64,000 nt of DNA from Fulvivirgaceae bacterium JP3-4 (GTDB taxonomy: Bacteria; Bacteroidota; Bacteroidia; Cytophagales; Cyclobacteriaceae), in contig JARKND010000005.1 of NCBI GenBank assembly GCA_029309925.1, forward strand, positions 806,001 to 870,000, given 5' to 3'. Both the position numbers and the translations under genes were made by a program. Of the stretch, positions 52,009 to 61,399 are shown piece after piece. The notes beneath the pieces are model-generated. The model was not told the origin of the DNA. It worked only from the letters and a program-made list of their open reading frames with translations, and did not search any database. Numbering within the stretch: position 1 is the first letter of the stretch; each line of letters starts with the position of its first letter.

Positions 52009-54252
52009 ATGGATGTGAACTTGAAACGATACTGGCTCGGCTTAATATTGCTTATCACCTGCACTGCAAATGCGCAACGTGTCTATGAAGAGGAGTATCG
52101 TCCGCAATTTCATTTTTCACCTGAGTCCGGGTGGATTGGTGATCCCGATGGACTCGTGAAATTTCAGAACAAGTATCATTTGTTTTGGTGGGGGCATGCC
52201 GTGTCTGATGATCTCGTTCATTGGGATCAAAAAATATATCCGATGCGTGGTGATGACGGATCATTTTCCTACTACACGGGAACCGTTGTTGTTGACAAGA
52301 AAAATACCAGTGGCTTTGGAGACGGAACAAAACCACCCATGGTCGCTATTTACACTGCACACAATAAGACTACGGGGATTCAGGATCAACGCATTTCATA
52401 TAGCACCGACTACGAACTGTTTCAATATTTTTCAGGAAACCCTGTGCTGAATATTGGAAGCAAAGAGTTTCGTGACCCTGACGTCTTCTGGCATGAAGAG
52501 ACCAATCGATGGATCATGGCAATCACGATGGCGGTTGATAGAAGAATAGATTTCTATGCATCGTCAGATTTGAAGTCGTGGAAATTTTTGAGCTCTTTTG
52601 GACCTGTTGGCGCTCGCGAGCAAGTTTGGGAAGTGCCTCAATTATTACAGCTACCTGTCGCAGGAACGAATCAACGAAAATGGGTTATCATCTGCAGTAT
52701 GGGTCCCAACAAGATGCAATATTTCGCAGGCGATTTTGATGGAAATTCTTTTACGCTTGATCAAAAGGAGTCCGACTTTCTTACAAAAGGGTTTGGCATT
52801 GAAGGTGAAGTGTTTGAAGATTTTGAAAACGGTTTTGGAAAATGGACCACGGAAGGACAAGCATTTGGCACATCACCAGTGTCGGCTTCACTTCCGGAAC
52901 AGATGGCGGTAAGTGGGTTCTTCGGATCCGGCTTCGTCAATTCCTACCATGGTCGCGACAATGCTGTGGGTCGCCTTACATCAACAACATTCACAATTGA
53001 AAAAAGAAACATCAATTTTCTCATTGGTGGTGGCAATTCAGCTTCAACATCTATCAACCTCGTTGTGAATGGCGCCACGGTGCGAACTGCTTCGGGCACA
53101 AATTCGGAAGCCTTTCTATGGAAGGGATGGAATGTTAGTGAATTTGTCGGCAAGCAGGCGCAACTTGTTATCCTCGACAACAATACTGGCGGATGGGGAC
53201 ATATTAACATTGACCACATTATGTTTTCAGACGGATTGTTAAATACTGAGCGAGAGCATGCGCGTTGGATTGACTGGGGTCCCGATTTTTACGCAGGTCG
53301 CGCATATCGCGACTACGATAACGCTGATGCCTTGCCAGTTGTCTGGCTGGGATGGATGAGTAATTGGGAGTATGCCAACCAAACACCGACCACGTGGGGA
53401 CGCGGTGCGGAATCAGTGCCGCGGGAACTTGCCTTAGCACAGAGAGAAAATGGATATCACCTTGTGCAAAAACCGATTTCGGGATTGCAAACGCTCCGTC
53501 AGAATGCGATCGAACTTTCCAGTCAAAATATCAGTGGCGTTCGCGCTCTTAATGAGTTCGCACTGAGACGGAATACATTTGAGATGGAAGCTGTGTTCAA
53601 GGTGGATTCGAATACACAAAATTTTGGCTTCAACTTATTTTCCGGCCCGGCTGGAAGTGTTGTTTTGGGATTCGATGCCTCTTCGTCAACAGTTTATCTT
53701 GACAGGCGCTACGGAGGCAACAGTTCGTTCAGCAACCTTTTTCCAAAGGTTTCCACCGCACCGCTGCAGCATCAAGGAAGAATTAAATTTCATGTTATTG
53801 TCGACCAGTCTTCAATCGAAGTTTTCGTCAATGATGGAGAAGCTGTTCTTACTTCGCTCGTGTTTCCTTATGCATCTCACACAGGCATCGAAATATTTTC
53901 CACCGATAAAGCTGTAACATTGGAACGCCTGCAAGCGTGGGAGCTGAAATCAATCTGGGGCATCGAACCGCCAGCGCCTATCACTGGAATAGAAGAAGAG
54001 TTGGATGGTTCAGTTTCAATCTTTCCAAATCCCGCTGCACAAGATTCAGCATTCATTGTTGAATTCGATCAGAAAATTCCCGGTGATGGCTATGTGATTA
54101 TCCGTGGTGCACAAGGGGACGCCCTTTTCCGCCAGGATGTATTCGCGGAAGACCGAAGTGTAAAACTCAAACCGAAGCTTGAAACCGGACTTTATTTTCT
54201 GGAACTGCACATTGGAGAGAAAAAAATTGTGAGAAGACTTTTGATACGATGA
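52009..54252 (+). CDS. GH32 fructan hydrolase with inserted module and type 9 secretion signal
   Basis: The 747-residue protein has a signal peptide (residues 1-23) and a GH32 five-blade propeller. The nucleophile D45 sits in a variant motif WIGDPDG (canonical WMNDPNG), the transition-state D156 in EFRDPDVFW, and the acid/base E208 in VWEVPQ (canonical ECP). About 130 extra residues (about 268-405: EDFENGFGKWTTEGQAFG ... GHINIDHIMFSD) interrupt the propeller before DWGPDFYAGRAY. The last about 85 residues (IFPNPAAQDSAFIVEF ... GLYFLELHIGEKKIVRRLLI) are a type 9 sorting domain. It is probably a cell-surface levan- or inulin-degrading enzyme. The stop overlaps the next start by 4 bp. Confidence 0.92.
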   Translation: MDVNLKRYWLGLILLITCTANAQRVYEEEYRPQFHFSPESGWIGDPDGLVKFQNKYHLFWWGHAVSDDLVHWDQKIYPMRGDDGSFSYYTGTVVVDKKNTSGFGDGTKPPMVAIYTAHNKTTGIQDQRISYSTDYELFQYFSGNPVLNIGSKEFRDPDVFWHEETNRWIMAITMAVDRRIDFYASSDLKSWKFLSSFGPVGAREQVWEVPQLLQLPVAGTNQRKWVIICSMGPNKMQYFAGDFDGNSFTLDQKESDFLTKGFGIEGEVFEDFENGFGKWTTEGQAFGTSPVSASLPEQMAVSGFFGSGFVNSYHGRDNAVGRLTSTTFTIEKRNINFLIGGGNSASTSINLVVNGATVRTASGTNSEAFLWKGWNVSEFVGKQAQLVILDNNTGGWGHINIDHIMFSDGLLNTEREHARWIDWGPDFYAGRAYRDYDNADALPVVWLGWMSNWEYANQTPTTWGRGAESVPRELALAQRENGYHLVQKPISGLQTLRQNAIELSSQNISGVRALNEFALRRNTFEMEAVFKVDSNTQNFGFNLFSGPAGSVVLGFDASSSTVYLDRRYGGNSSFSNLFPKVSTAPLQHQGRIKFHVIVDQSSIEVFVNDGEAVLTSLVFPYASHTGIEIFSTDKAVTLERLQAWELKSIWGIEPPAPITGIEEELDGSVSIFPNPAAQDSAFIVEFDQKIPGDGYVIIRGAQGDALFRQDVFAEDRSVKLKPKLETGLYFLELHIGEKKIVRRLLIR

Positions 54253-56753
54253 TGATGTTGAGATCCCTTGCCTTGATAATTTTTATTGCCTGCTGCGTTA
54301 CGACCTTCGCGCAGAAGTCCATGTATTTTTCCTTTGACGAGCAGTCTGGCACACCTTCGGCACTCGAAGCGATTTCAAATACAGAATATCCAATAAAAAA
54401 TAATTTTAATAAGCCGGAGCGGATTGCTGGTGTTTCTGGTAATGCGCTTCGGTTTGATGGCTGGTCAACGTGGATAGAAAAGGAGAATGTATCCATTTCT
54501 GGCACCACAAGAAAGATGACAGTGGCATGTTGGTATGCAACCGAGTCGTTTACGGCAGCGAACTCAGCGATCATCAGCCAGGAAAATGCAACGTCCGGTT
54601 TTACGTTGGAGGTAGAGCCCTTTGGTAAAGTCGTGTTTATCTTCTGGGCGGATAATACCCGGTATGTGCTTGTCACAGACAACACACTCGAACGATATCA
54701 ATGGAATCACATCGTGGCGACAATTGATCTCGATTCGAAATCGTCAGCAGTTTATGTCAATGGTAATAAATGGAAAGACCTGGTGCTAGCAGAACACAAT
54801 GCCATCAGTCTAAGTCAAGGCAAGATGTACATCGGCCGCGACACCGATCAACTGGAATTTGCCGGATTTCCGCTTACAACAATCAATGGCGCGCTTGATG
54901 AGCTTAGCATTTACGCTGAGACGCTCTCGCCTCTCCTAATAGCTGAACGCTATAATCTTCATAACGATGTGGTTGTCGATCTTACAATAGATCCTGATGT
55001 CCGCCACGCTGGCGATCACTTGCGTCCGCGCTATCATGCGATGCCAAATACTTCGTGGACAAATGAGTGCTATGGGCTCACCTACTACAATGGAACCTAT
55101 CATCTCTTCTTTCAAAAAAATCCAAATGGCCCTTACCTGTACTTCATGCATTGGGGCCATCTCACCAGTCCCGATCTTGTAAACTGGAAGGAAGAAAAAA
55201 TTGCACTTGCTCCATCACCGGGCTTTGACAGTTTCGGTGTCTGGTCAGGGACTACAATCAAAAACGATCAGGGTAAGCCGGTAATTTTTTATACCGGTGT
55301 GAATGGGGTGAAGGCAGGAATTGGTTTGGCCGAATCAACCGATGAGGATCTCATCCATTGGGAAGAGTCTCCGTCAAATCCGGTGATAGAAGGTGCACCC
55401 GCGGAAATTAAACATCGCGACTTCCGTGATCCGTTCGTTTGGAAACACGGTGACTCATACTACATGATCGTTGGTTCGGGATTACAGTTTGGCGGTGGTG
55501 GTTATCTGTTCACGTACAAATCCAGTAACCTTACCAACTGGACAAGGATTGATGCACTGTACAACGATACAAATGTTGAGCGCTCTGGTGATTTTTGGGA
55601 GATGCCATTTTTCTACCAGCTCACGGAGAAAGACTGGATGTTGAGTGTAACGCCCTTGCCCGTGAATGGTGTGCGGGCCCGCGCTGTTTACTGGATCGGT
55701 GCTTTCGAAAATGAAAAATTCGTGCCGTACGATCCTGCGCCAAAATCGCTCGAACTCATCAGCGATAATCTTCTTGCGCCAGCAGTTGGCACTGACATCC
55801 AGGGCAGGAATATTTATACCGGAATTATACCGGAAGATCGCAATGTTGGCGACCAGGTAAAAGCTGGCTGGCGTCATCTCTTCAGTTTACCAAGGGTCTT
55901 GCGTATGCTAAACGATAGCACGGTAGGCCAGACCCCTCATCCGAATCTTTGCCGGCTGCGTAAGAATGAAGTTTGTTCCAGCAACCGCGTAGTTGCAACA
56001 GGCACTGAGTTTAATCTTTCGGAGTTCCAAGGGAATCAGGCGGAATTGAACTTTGTGATTGATCCTGATTCCGCATCAGCTTTTTCCATTCATGTTTTAA
56101 AGAACCAGGATAAAAGCGAACTCACTGCCATCAACTTTGATCTCAGTAAGAATCTCATTAAGCTCGATCGCACACTATCTTCGCAGTCATTGACAGCAAA
56201 GGATGTGCGCGAGGTGAAATATGTTTTCGATCACAAAGAAAATATCAATGTCACTATTTTTATAGATCACTCGGTGCTTGAGGTGTTTATCGACAACATC
56301 GTTGTATTCAGTTGCAGAGTATATCCGTCAAAAGCAGAAAGTACGTTGGTGGATATTATTGCTGCCCGGTCGAATCTGAAACTTCTCTCGTTTTGTGGTT
56401 GGAATTTGAATGACATGAAAACGAGTTCGTCCACTCAAGTTTGCGAACCGGATCCTTCAATCCTACCTGATGCATTAAGGAAGGAGCCGGCAGTTAAGAA
56501 TCCTATTATGGGCATAAATGATAACGGTGAAAATAATTTTGACGCCTTTCCCAATCCCGCGCGAAACGAGCTGCTACTTCGTTACAGCGCTGAAACAGCT
56601 TATCTTGAGATCTATTCATTAACGGGAACACTGGTGAGAAGTGAAATCATCACGGATCACAAAGTTTCAGTGGACGATCTTGTGAAGGGAGTTTATTTTT
56701 TCAAGGTAAACACCGATAAGCAGTCAAAGACAATGAAAATCTTAATAGAATAG
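54249..56753 (+). CDS. LamG-GH32 protein with Glu at the nucleophile position and type 9 signal
   Basis: The 834-residue protein has a signal peptide and a LamG/concanavalin-like domain (about 25-235: MYFSFDEQSGTPSALEAISN ... GALDELSIYAETLSP). A GH32-like propeller (about 258-560) and beta-sandwich follow, and a type 9 sorting domain (FPNPARNELLLRYSAETAYLEIYSLTGTLV) ends the chain. At the nucleophile motif WMNDPNG it reads WTNECYG, placing E273 where Asp is expected. D394 (FRDPFVW) and E451 (FWEMPF) are retained. It may be an altered enzyme or a binding protein. It is translationally coupled to the preceding GH32 gene (ATGA overlap). Confidence 0.88.
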   Translation: MMMLRSLALIIFIACCVTTFAQKSMYFSFDEQSGTPSALEAISNTEYPIKNNFNKPERIAGVSGNALRFDGWSTWIEKENVSISGTTRKMTVACWYATESFTAANSAIISQENATSGFTLEVEPFGKVVFIFWADNTRYVLVTDNTLERYQWNHIVATIDLDSKSSAVYVNGNKWKDLVLAEHNAISLSQGKMYIGRDTDQLEFAGFPLTTINGALDELSIYAETLSPLLIAERYNLHNDVVVDLTIDPDVRHAGDHLRPRYHAMPNTSWTNECYGLTYYNGTYHLFFQKNPNGPYLYFMHWGHLTSPDLVNWKEEKIALAPSPGFDSFGVWSGTTIKNDQGKPVIFYTGVNGVKAGIGLAESTDEDLIHWEESPSNPVIEGAPAEIKHRDFRDPFVWKHGDSYYMIVGSGLQFGGGGYLFTYKSSNLTNWTRIDALYNDTNVERSGDFWEMPFFYQLTEKDWMLSVTPLPVNGVRARAVYWIGAFENEKFVPYDPAPKSLELISDNLLAPAVGTDIQGRNIYTGIIPEDRNVGDQVKAGWRHLFSLPRVLRMLNDSTVGQTPHPNLCRLRKNEVCSSNRVVATGTEFNLSEFQGNQAELNFVIDPDSASAFSIHVLKNQDKSELTAINFDLSKNLIKLDRTLSSQSLTAKDVREVKYVFDHKENINVTIFIDHSVLEVFIDNIVVFSCRVYPSKAESTLVDIIAARSNLKLLSFCGWNLNDMKTSSSTQVCEPDPSILPDALRKEPAVKNPIMGINDNGENNFDAFPNPARNELLLRYSAETAYLEIYSLTGTLVRSEIITDHKVSVDDLVKGVYFFKVNTDKQSKTMKILIE

Positions 56754-56772
56754 AATCGTGCGAAGGAAAAGT

Positions 56773-56780
56773 TAAATTTG
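56773..56780 (+). promoter_or_regulatory. -7 promoter element for the hybrid regulator
   Basis: TAAATTTG is an exact TAnnTTTG match 45 bp before the ATG at 56826. It shows that the regulator can be transcribed separately and that the TTG at 56778 is part of the promoter, not a start codon. Confidence 0.5.
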
Positions 56781-56825
56781 AATCCTGGCGACAGAAAGTC
56801 TAAATTATACATTCAACCTACTGTG

Positions 56826-59600
56826 ATGCTCAATTCTGTGAAGTTGGTTTTACTTTTTATTGTCGCGCTGGCATTAATGATGTCGTGCAGCGACCCGCAG
56901 TCTTCTGTAAGATTCCGGATAGGTTTTTCGCAATGTACTGGCGGGGATGCATGGCGCAGACAAATGCTCGTTGCGATGCAGGGCGAGTTGGCTTTTCATC
57001 CGGATATTGCTCTTGAGTTTAAAGATGCCGAAAACAGCAACGCACAACAGATTAAGGATGTACAATATTTTATTGATAAAAAGGTTGATCTGCTGATCGT
57101 ATCGCCCAACGAAGCCGAGCCCATCACGCCCATCGTGGAAACGGCTTTTCAAAAAGGTATTCCAGTAATCATTGTCGATAGACGAACCAATTCAAGTATG
57201 TACTCCGCATACGTTGGTGCTGACAATTATGCGATTGGAAAACTGGCAGGTTCGTACGTTGCGGAATTCCTGAATGGCAAAGGGTCTATTCTTGAAATAT
57301 GGGGCAGGCGCGGTTCTTCACCAGCGATCGACCGTCACCGCGGATTTGTTGAAATGCTCGGCAAATATCCGGATATCAAAATTGTTGATGAGGTTAATGG
57401 TCAGTGGGAGCTCGATACAGCAAAATCTGAGTTGAGAAAAAAACTCAACCAGCTAAACAATTTCGATCTGGTTTTTGCTCACAACGATGTCATGGCGTAT
57501 GCAGCCCATGGTGTTTGCAAAGAGTTCTTCCCGGGGAATGATATTTCGTTTGTGGGAATCGATGGCTTGCCGGGGCAGGGAGCAGGTATCCAGTTTGTCG
57601 ATGATAAAATATTAGATGCAACATTTCTCTACCCGACAGGTGGCGAGGAGGCCATACGCATAGCAAGTCTGATTCTGCACGGCCAGCCGTTCGAAAAAGA
57701 AAATATCCTTCACAGCACTGTCATTGATTCCAGGAACGTACGCGTGATGAAATTGCAAAGTGACAAGATCATGACGCAACAAAAGGACATCGTGCGACAG
57801 CAGGAGAAAATCAACGAGCAGATCGAAGTTTACTATAGTCAGCGCATTCTGATCTACATTTTACTAACGAGTTTGATTCTCATGATCATTGGCGGTGCGA
57901 TCGCAGTGATGTCGTGGCGTGAGAAGAATGAAGCGAATAAGCGTCTTGAGCAAAAGTCGCAGGAGATATTGGAGCAGCGCAACACCATTGCGTCAATGGC
58001 TGAAAAAGCTGAACTCGCTACACAGGAGAAGCTTCGTTTTTTTACCAATATTTCTCACGAATTCAAAACTCCGCTCACGCTCATCATGGGCCCCATTGAA
58101 GAATTACTGGCGAGGGGTGGTGATACAAAGTCGAACGCTAAAGAGAATCTGAACCTGATCAAAAAGAACGCAACGCGTCTGTTGCGACTCGTTAATCAAC
58201 TGATGGACTTCCGGAAGATTGAGGACAGGAAGATGATGGTGCGGGCTTCTGAAACCGATATCATTGGCTTCATTGAAGATGTAATGTCTGCGTTTGAAAA
58301 GATTGCCATCAAAAGAAAAATTGATTTTCAGCTCATCACAGACATCAAACAACTTTCCGTGTGGATGGACCCGGACATGCTTGACAAAGTGATCTTCAAT
58401 CTTTTGTCGAACGCATTCAAATTCACCAATGACAAAGGCAGGATCCACATCACCGTTTCCATCGACAGTGCTGACAAAAATGTGTTGATCCTCGTTGAAG
58501 ACAATGGCATCGGGATGTCCCAGGATTATCTTGCCCACGCCTTCGATCGTTTTTATACCGGAGAAAACGTAACGGGTACCGGGATTGGCTTATCGCTCTC
58601 GAAAGAATTTATCGAGCTTCATCACGGTCAGCTGGTGCTTGCGAGTGAAAAAGGAAAGGGGACGCGTTTCTACATCACCCTGCCATTGGGTAAGGCTCAC
58701 TTTGAAGATTATCAAATCGTTTCAGACAAGCTTACATGGTCGCGTAAAAATGAGTTTGATGTCCTGGTCGAAGACAACGCTCTTATCGATACGTCAGCGT
58801 TTTCACAACTGGAGGAAACGTTCGTTCCGCAAAAGGATCACACCGTACTGCTCATCGATGACAACGCTGAGTTGCGGCATTTTGTCAAGGGACGCCTTCA
58901 GCAACAGTACAATGTAGTAGAGGCAAGCGATGGCGTTACAGGACTGCATCTTGCCTATGAAGTGGTTCCTGATGTGATCATCTGTGATGTGATGCTGCCG
59001 GGCAAAGATGGCTTTGAAGTTTCAAAAACGTTGAAGGGCGATTTAAGGACTTCGCACATACCAGTGATCATTCTCACAGCAAAGGCATCGATCGAACAGA
59101 AGATTACCGGAGTACAGACCGGGGCAGATGAATACATCACCAAACCTTTTGTGTTTGAATATCTGAACGAGCGGATAAAGTCGCTGATCCGGAACCGCGA
59201 ACAGTTGAGAGAACATTACAGTCAGGACCTTAATATCGAGCCGGTGTCAACGCTTCCCGGAGGACTCGATAAAAAGTTTGTCAACGATTTTCAGTCACTG
59301 GTTGAAAAAAATATTTCGAATGCGGAGTTCAACGTCAATGAGATCGGTCGGGAACTTGGAATGTCCCGTGTCCAGGTATACCGCAAGGTTAAGGCGCTGC
59401 TCGGTTGCAGCGTGAATGATTATATTGGAAATGTGCGTCTGAAAAAAGCAAAGCATTTATTGCTGCACACGGATAAAACAATCAGTGAAATCTCAGCTGA
59501 AGTCGGTTTTTCCTCTCCGACTTATTTCTCCACAACCTTTAAAGCAAAGTTTCATGTATCGCCAAAGGAGTTCAAGGCATCGCAGGCAGCTGAGATTTGA
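56826..59600 (+). CDS. Hybrid two-component regulator with periplasmic sugar-binding sensor
   Basis: The 924-residue protein combines several parts in one chain. A signal/membrane start precedes a type I periplasmic-binding domain like RbsB (about 30-315: FRIGFSQCTGGDAWRRQML ... VDLLIVSPNEAEPITPIVE). One membrane helix (about 343-365) is followed by a kinase domain with H411 (FFTNISHEFKTPLTLIMGP) and an HATPase (FNLLSNAFKFTND, GTGIGLSLSKEF). A receiver with D721 (VIICDVMLPGKDGFEV) and an AraC-type HTH (LGMSRVQVYRKVKALLG ... ISEISAEVGFSSPTYFSTTFK) complete it. In Bacteroides thetaiotaomicron the fructan regulator BT1754 has this same sensor type and binds fructose, so it is the likely activator of operators A and B. 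Confidence 0.95.
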   Translation: MLNSVKLVLLFIVALALMMSCSDPQSSVRFRIGFSQCTGGDAWRRQMLVAMQGELAFHPDIALEFKDAENSNAQQIKDVQYFIDKKVDLLIVSPNEAEPITPIVETAFQKGIPVIIVDRRTNSSMYSAYVGADNYAIGKLAGSYVAEFLNGKGSILEIWGRRGSSPAIDRHRGFVEMLGKYPDIKIVDEVNGQWELDTAKSELRKKLNQLNNFDLVFAHNDVMAYAAHGVCKEFFPGNDISFVGIDGLPGQGAGIQFVDDKILDATFLYPTGGEEAIRIASLILHGQPFEKENILHSTVIDSRNVRVMKLQSDKIMTQQKDIVRQQEKINEQIEVYYSQRILIYILLTSLILMIIGGAIAVMSWREKNEANKRLEQKSQEILEQRNTIASMAEKAELATQEKLRFFTNISHEFKTPLTLIMGPIEELLARGGDTKSNAKENLNLIKKNATRLLRLVNQLMDFRKIEDRKMMVRASETDIIGFIEDVMSAFEKIAIKRKIDFQLITDIKQLSVWMDPDMLDKVIFNLLSNAFKFTNDKGRIHITVSIDSADKNVLILVEDNGIGMSQDYLAHAFDRFYTGENVTGTGIGLSLSKEFIELHHGQLVLASEKGKGTRFYITLPLGKAHFEDYQIVSDKLTWSRKNEFDVLVEDNALIDTSAFSQLEETFVPQKDHTVLLIDDNAELRHFVKGRLQQQYNVVEASDGVTGLHLAYEVVPDVIICDVMLPGKDGFEVSKTLKGDLRTSHIPVIILTAKASIEQKITGVQTGADEYITKPFVFEYLNERIKSLIRNREQLREHYSQDLNIEPVSTLPGGLDKKFVNDFQSLVEKNISNAEFNVNEIGRELGMSRVQVYRKVKALLGCSVNDYIGNVRLKKAKHLLLHTDKTISEISAEVGFSSPTYFSTTFKAKFHVSPKEFKASQAAEI

Positions 59601-59614
59601 TTCAATTTTTAAGG

Positions 59615-59796
59615 TCTGATACAATTTTGAAGCACCCTTCGCCCTTCCTTGTCGCGCGAGATTTACGAAATCGTGTGTAAAATCATGTTTTTTGCAATCG
59701 TTTTCGACACTTGCGTGCTGCGCTGTTCCATGATCAAATTTTGAAAAACGTTGATACAAGGTGAAGGTAGCCTTGCATGCCTTGTGATTAGTTTTG
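59615..59796 (+). promoter_or_regulatory. Fructan-locus promoter/operator B
   Basis: TCTGATACAATTT (59615-59627) and CGAAATCG (59666-59673) are followed by TTTTTGCAATCGTTT (59689-59703), 27 bp, a 27-bp block (59731-59757) beginning TGA and ending GTTGATAC, 31 bp and the -7 box TAGTTTTGATC (59789-59799). The last three elements repeat operator A with identical spacing. The gap 59601-59836 contains no gene. Confidence 0.75.
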
Positions 59797-59836
59797 ATCT
59801 ACACGTTCTCGTGGACGGATTGAAACTAATTAAGGA

Positions 59837-61399
59837 ATGAAAAAACTTTTCGCACTCGCATTACTCGTAATCACGCTCTACGGATGCCGAAGCCATGATC
59901 AGGCGGCTGAATTAAATTCTACAGACACCGCGAAGGCGCTTTATAAAGAAGCGCATCGGCCACAACTGCATTTCTCCCCTAAAGAAAAGTGGATGAATGA
60001 CCCTAACGGGATGGTATTTCACAACAGTGAATATCATTTGTTCTATCAGCACCACCCGAACGGATTGACATGGGGGCCGATGCATTGGGGCCATGCGATC
60101 AGCAAAGATCTTGTTCATTGGGAACATCTGCCAATCGCGCTCTATCCGGATTCGCTGGGACTCATCTTCAGCGGCAGCGCGGTGCTTGATAACAACAATA
60201 CTTCCGGTTTTGGTACAAAAGACAATCCACCGCTTGTAGCCATCTTCACTTACCACTCACAGCAAAAAGAGAAAGCAGGCCGGAAAGATTACCAGTATCA
60301 AGGCATCGCCTATAGCACAGACAATGGAAGAACGTGGACGAAGTATGCACAGAATCCAGTGTTGAAAAACCAAGGAGTTCCAGACTTCAGAGACCCAAAA
60401 GTTTTCTGGCATGAGCAAACGAAAAAGTGGGTGATGATACTCGCGGTCAAAGATCACGTTGAGCTTTGGAGCTCGCCTGACATAAAGAGTTGGAGCAAAC
60501 TAAGTGACTTCGGCTTTGAGTATGGCGGCCACGGTGGCGTGTGGGAGTGCCCCGACTTGTTTGCAATAAAGCCAGAGGGCGAAACCAATGAAAAATGGGT
60601 GATGATTGTCAGCATTAATCCGGGAGGACCGAATGGTGGATCAGCAACACAATACTTTGTCGGGAACTTCGATGGAAAGACGTTTAGATGCGATACAGAC
60701 AAAAACACAACGACATGGCTGGATCACGGACCAGACAACTACGCGGGCGTTACCTATTTTAATGCGCCCGACAATCGCAAGATTTTCCTCGGCTGGATGA
60801 GTAATTGGGCCTATGCTGAAGCAGTACCCACAAGTCCGTGGAGAAGTGCCACAACGTTGCCGCGTGACCTGTCTTTAACAAAAATCGACAACCGTTATTA
60901 TGTGCGGTCAGTCCTTTCACCAGAAACTTCGAAGCTCGTGGGTGACGTGATACAGGTGGGCACCATCGCTGTCAATGATACAGTAACACTCGATGACAAT
61001 TTTGATGCGAGTAGCAGTCAGGTTTCAGCATCATTGCCGGTGAAGGATTTTTCAGTCACGCTTTTTAACGAAGCCGATGAAAAGCTCGTGATAGGTTTCG
61101 ATCAGGCAAAGAATACCTACTACATTGATCGTAGCCGATCAGGGAAAAATCAATTTTCACAAAACTTTAGAGGACGTCTTGAAGCCCCTCGTGTTTCAAA
61201 GGCTGACAAGATCAATTTCACTTTTCTGTCGGACGTGTCGTCCGTTGAGGTCTTCTTCGATGATGGCCTGTCCGTAATGACAGCCCTTTTCTTTCCCGAT
61301 ACACCTCTAAACCGTATCAAGCTCTCCTCAAAAGAAGCCGTTAGTGTCGAGAACGTAAGTGTAAAAAAGTTAAATTGCATTTGGGAGCAAACTAAATGA
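59837..61399 (+). CDS. GH32 fructosidase lipoprotein
   Basis: The 520-residue protein has a lipoprotein signal (lipobox LYGC) and a complete GH32 active site: D55 in WMNDPNG, D186 in DFRDPKVFW, E237 in VWECPD. Other family motifs are YHLFYQHHPNGLTWGPMHWGHAISKDLVHWEHLPIAL and GWMSNWAYAE. It lacks a type 9 sorting domain, so it is probably periplasmic or membrane-anchored and releases fructose from imported oligosaccharides or sucrose. It is the first gene after operator B and overlaps the HAD gene by 4 bp. Confidence 0.95.
   Translation: MKKLFALALLVITLYGCRSHDQAAELNSTDTAKALYKEAHRPQLHFSPKEKWMNDPNGMVFHNSEYHLFYQHHPNGLTWGPMHWGHAISKDLVHWEHLPIALYPDSLGLIFSGSAVLDNNNTSGFGTKDNPPLVAIFTYHSQQKEKAGRKDYQYQGIAYSTDNGRTWTKYAQNPVLKNQGVPDFRDPKVFWHEQTKKWVMILAVKDHVELWSSPDIKSWSKLSDFGFEYGGHGGVWECPDLFAIKPEGETNEKWVMIVSINPGGPNGGSATQYFVGNFDGKTFRCDTDKNTTTWLDHGPDNYAGVTYFNAPDNRKIFLGWMSNWAYAEAVPTSPWRSATTLPRDLSLTKIDNRYYVRSVLSPETSKLVGDVIQVGTIAVNDTVTLDDNFDASSSQVSASLPVKDFSVTLFNEADEKLVIGFDQAKNTYYIDRSRSGKNQFSQNFRGRLEAPRVSKADKINFTFLSDVSSVEVFFDDGLSVMTALFFPDTPLNRIKLSSKEAVSVENVSVKKLNCIWEQTK

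Noticed and set aside
56778-56825. TTG start for the hybrid regulator
   Set aside because: The TTG overlaps a -7 promoter box and the extra residues precede the signal segment, so ATG 56826 is more likely.
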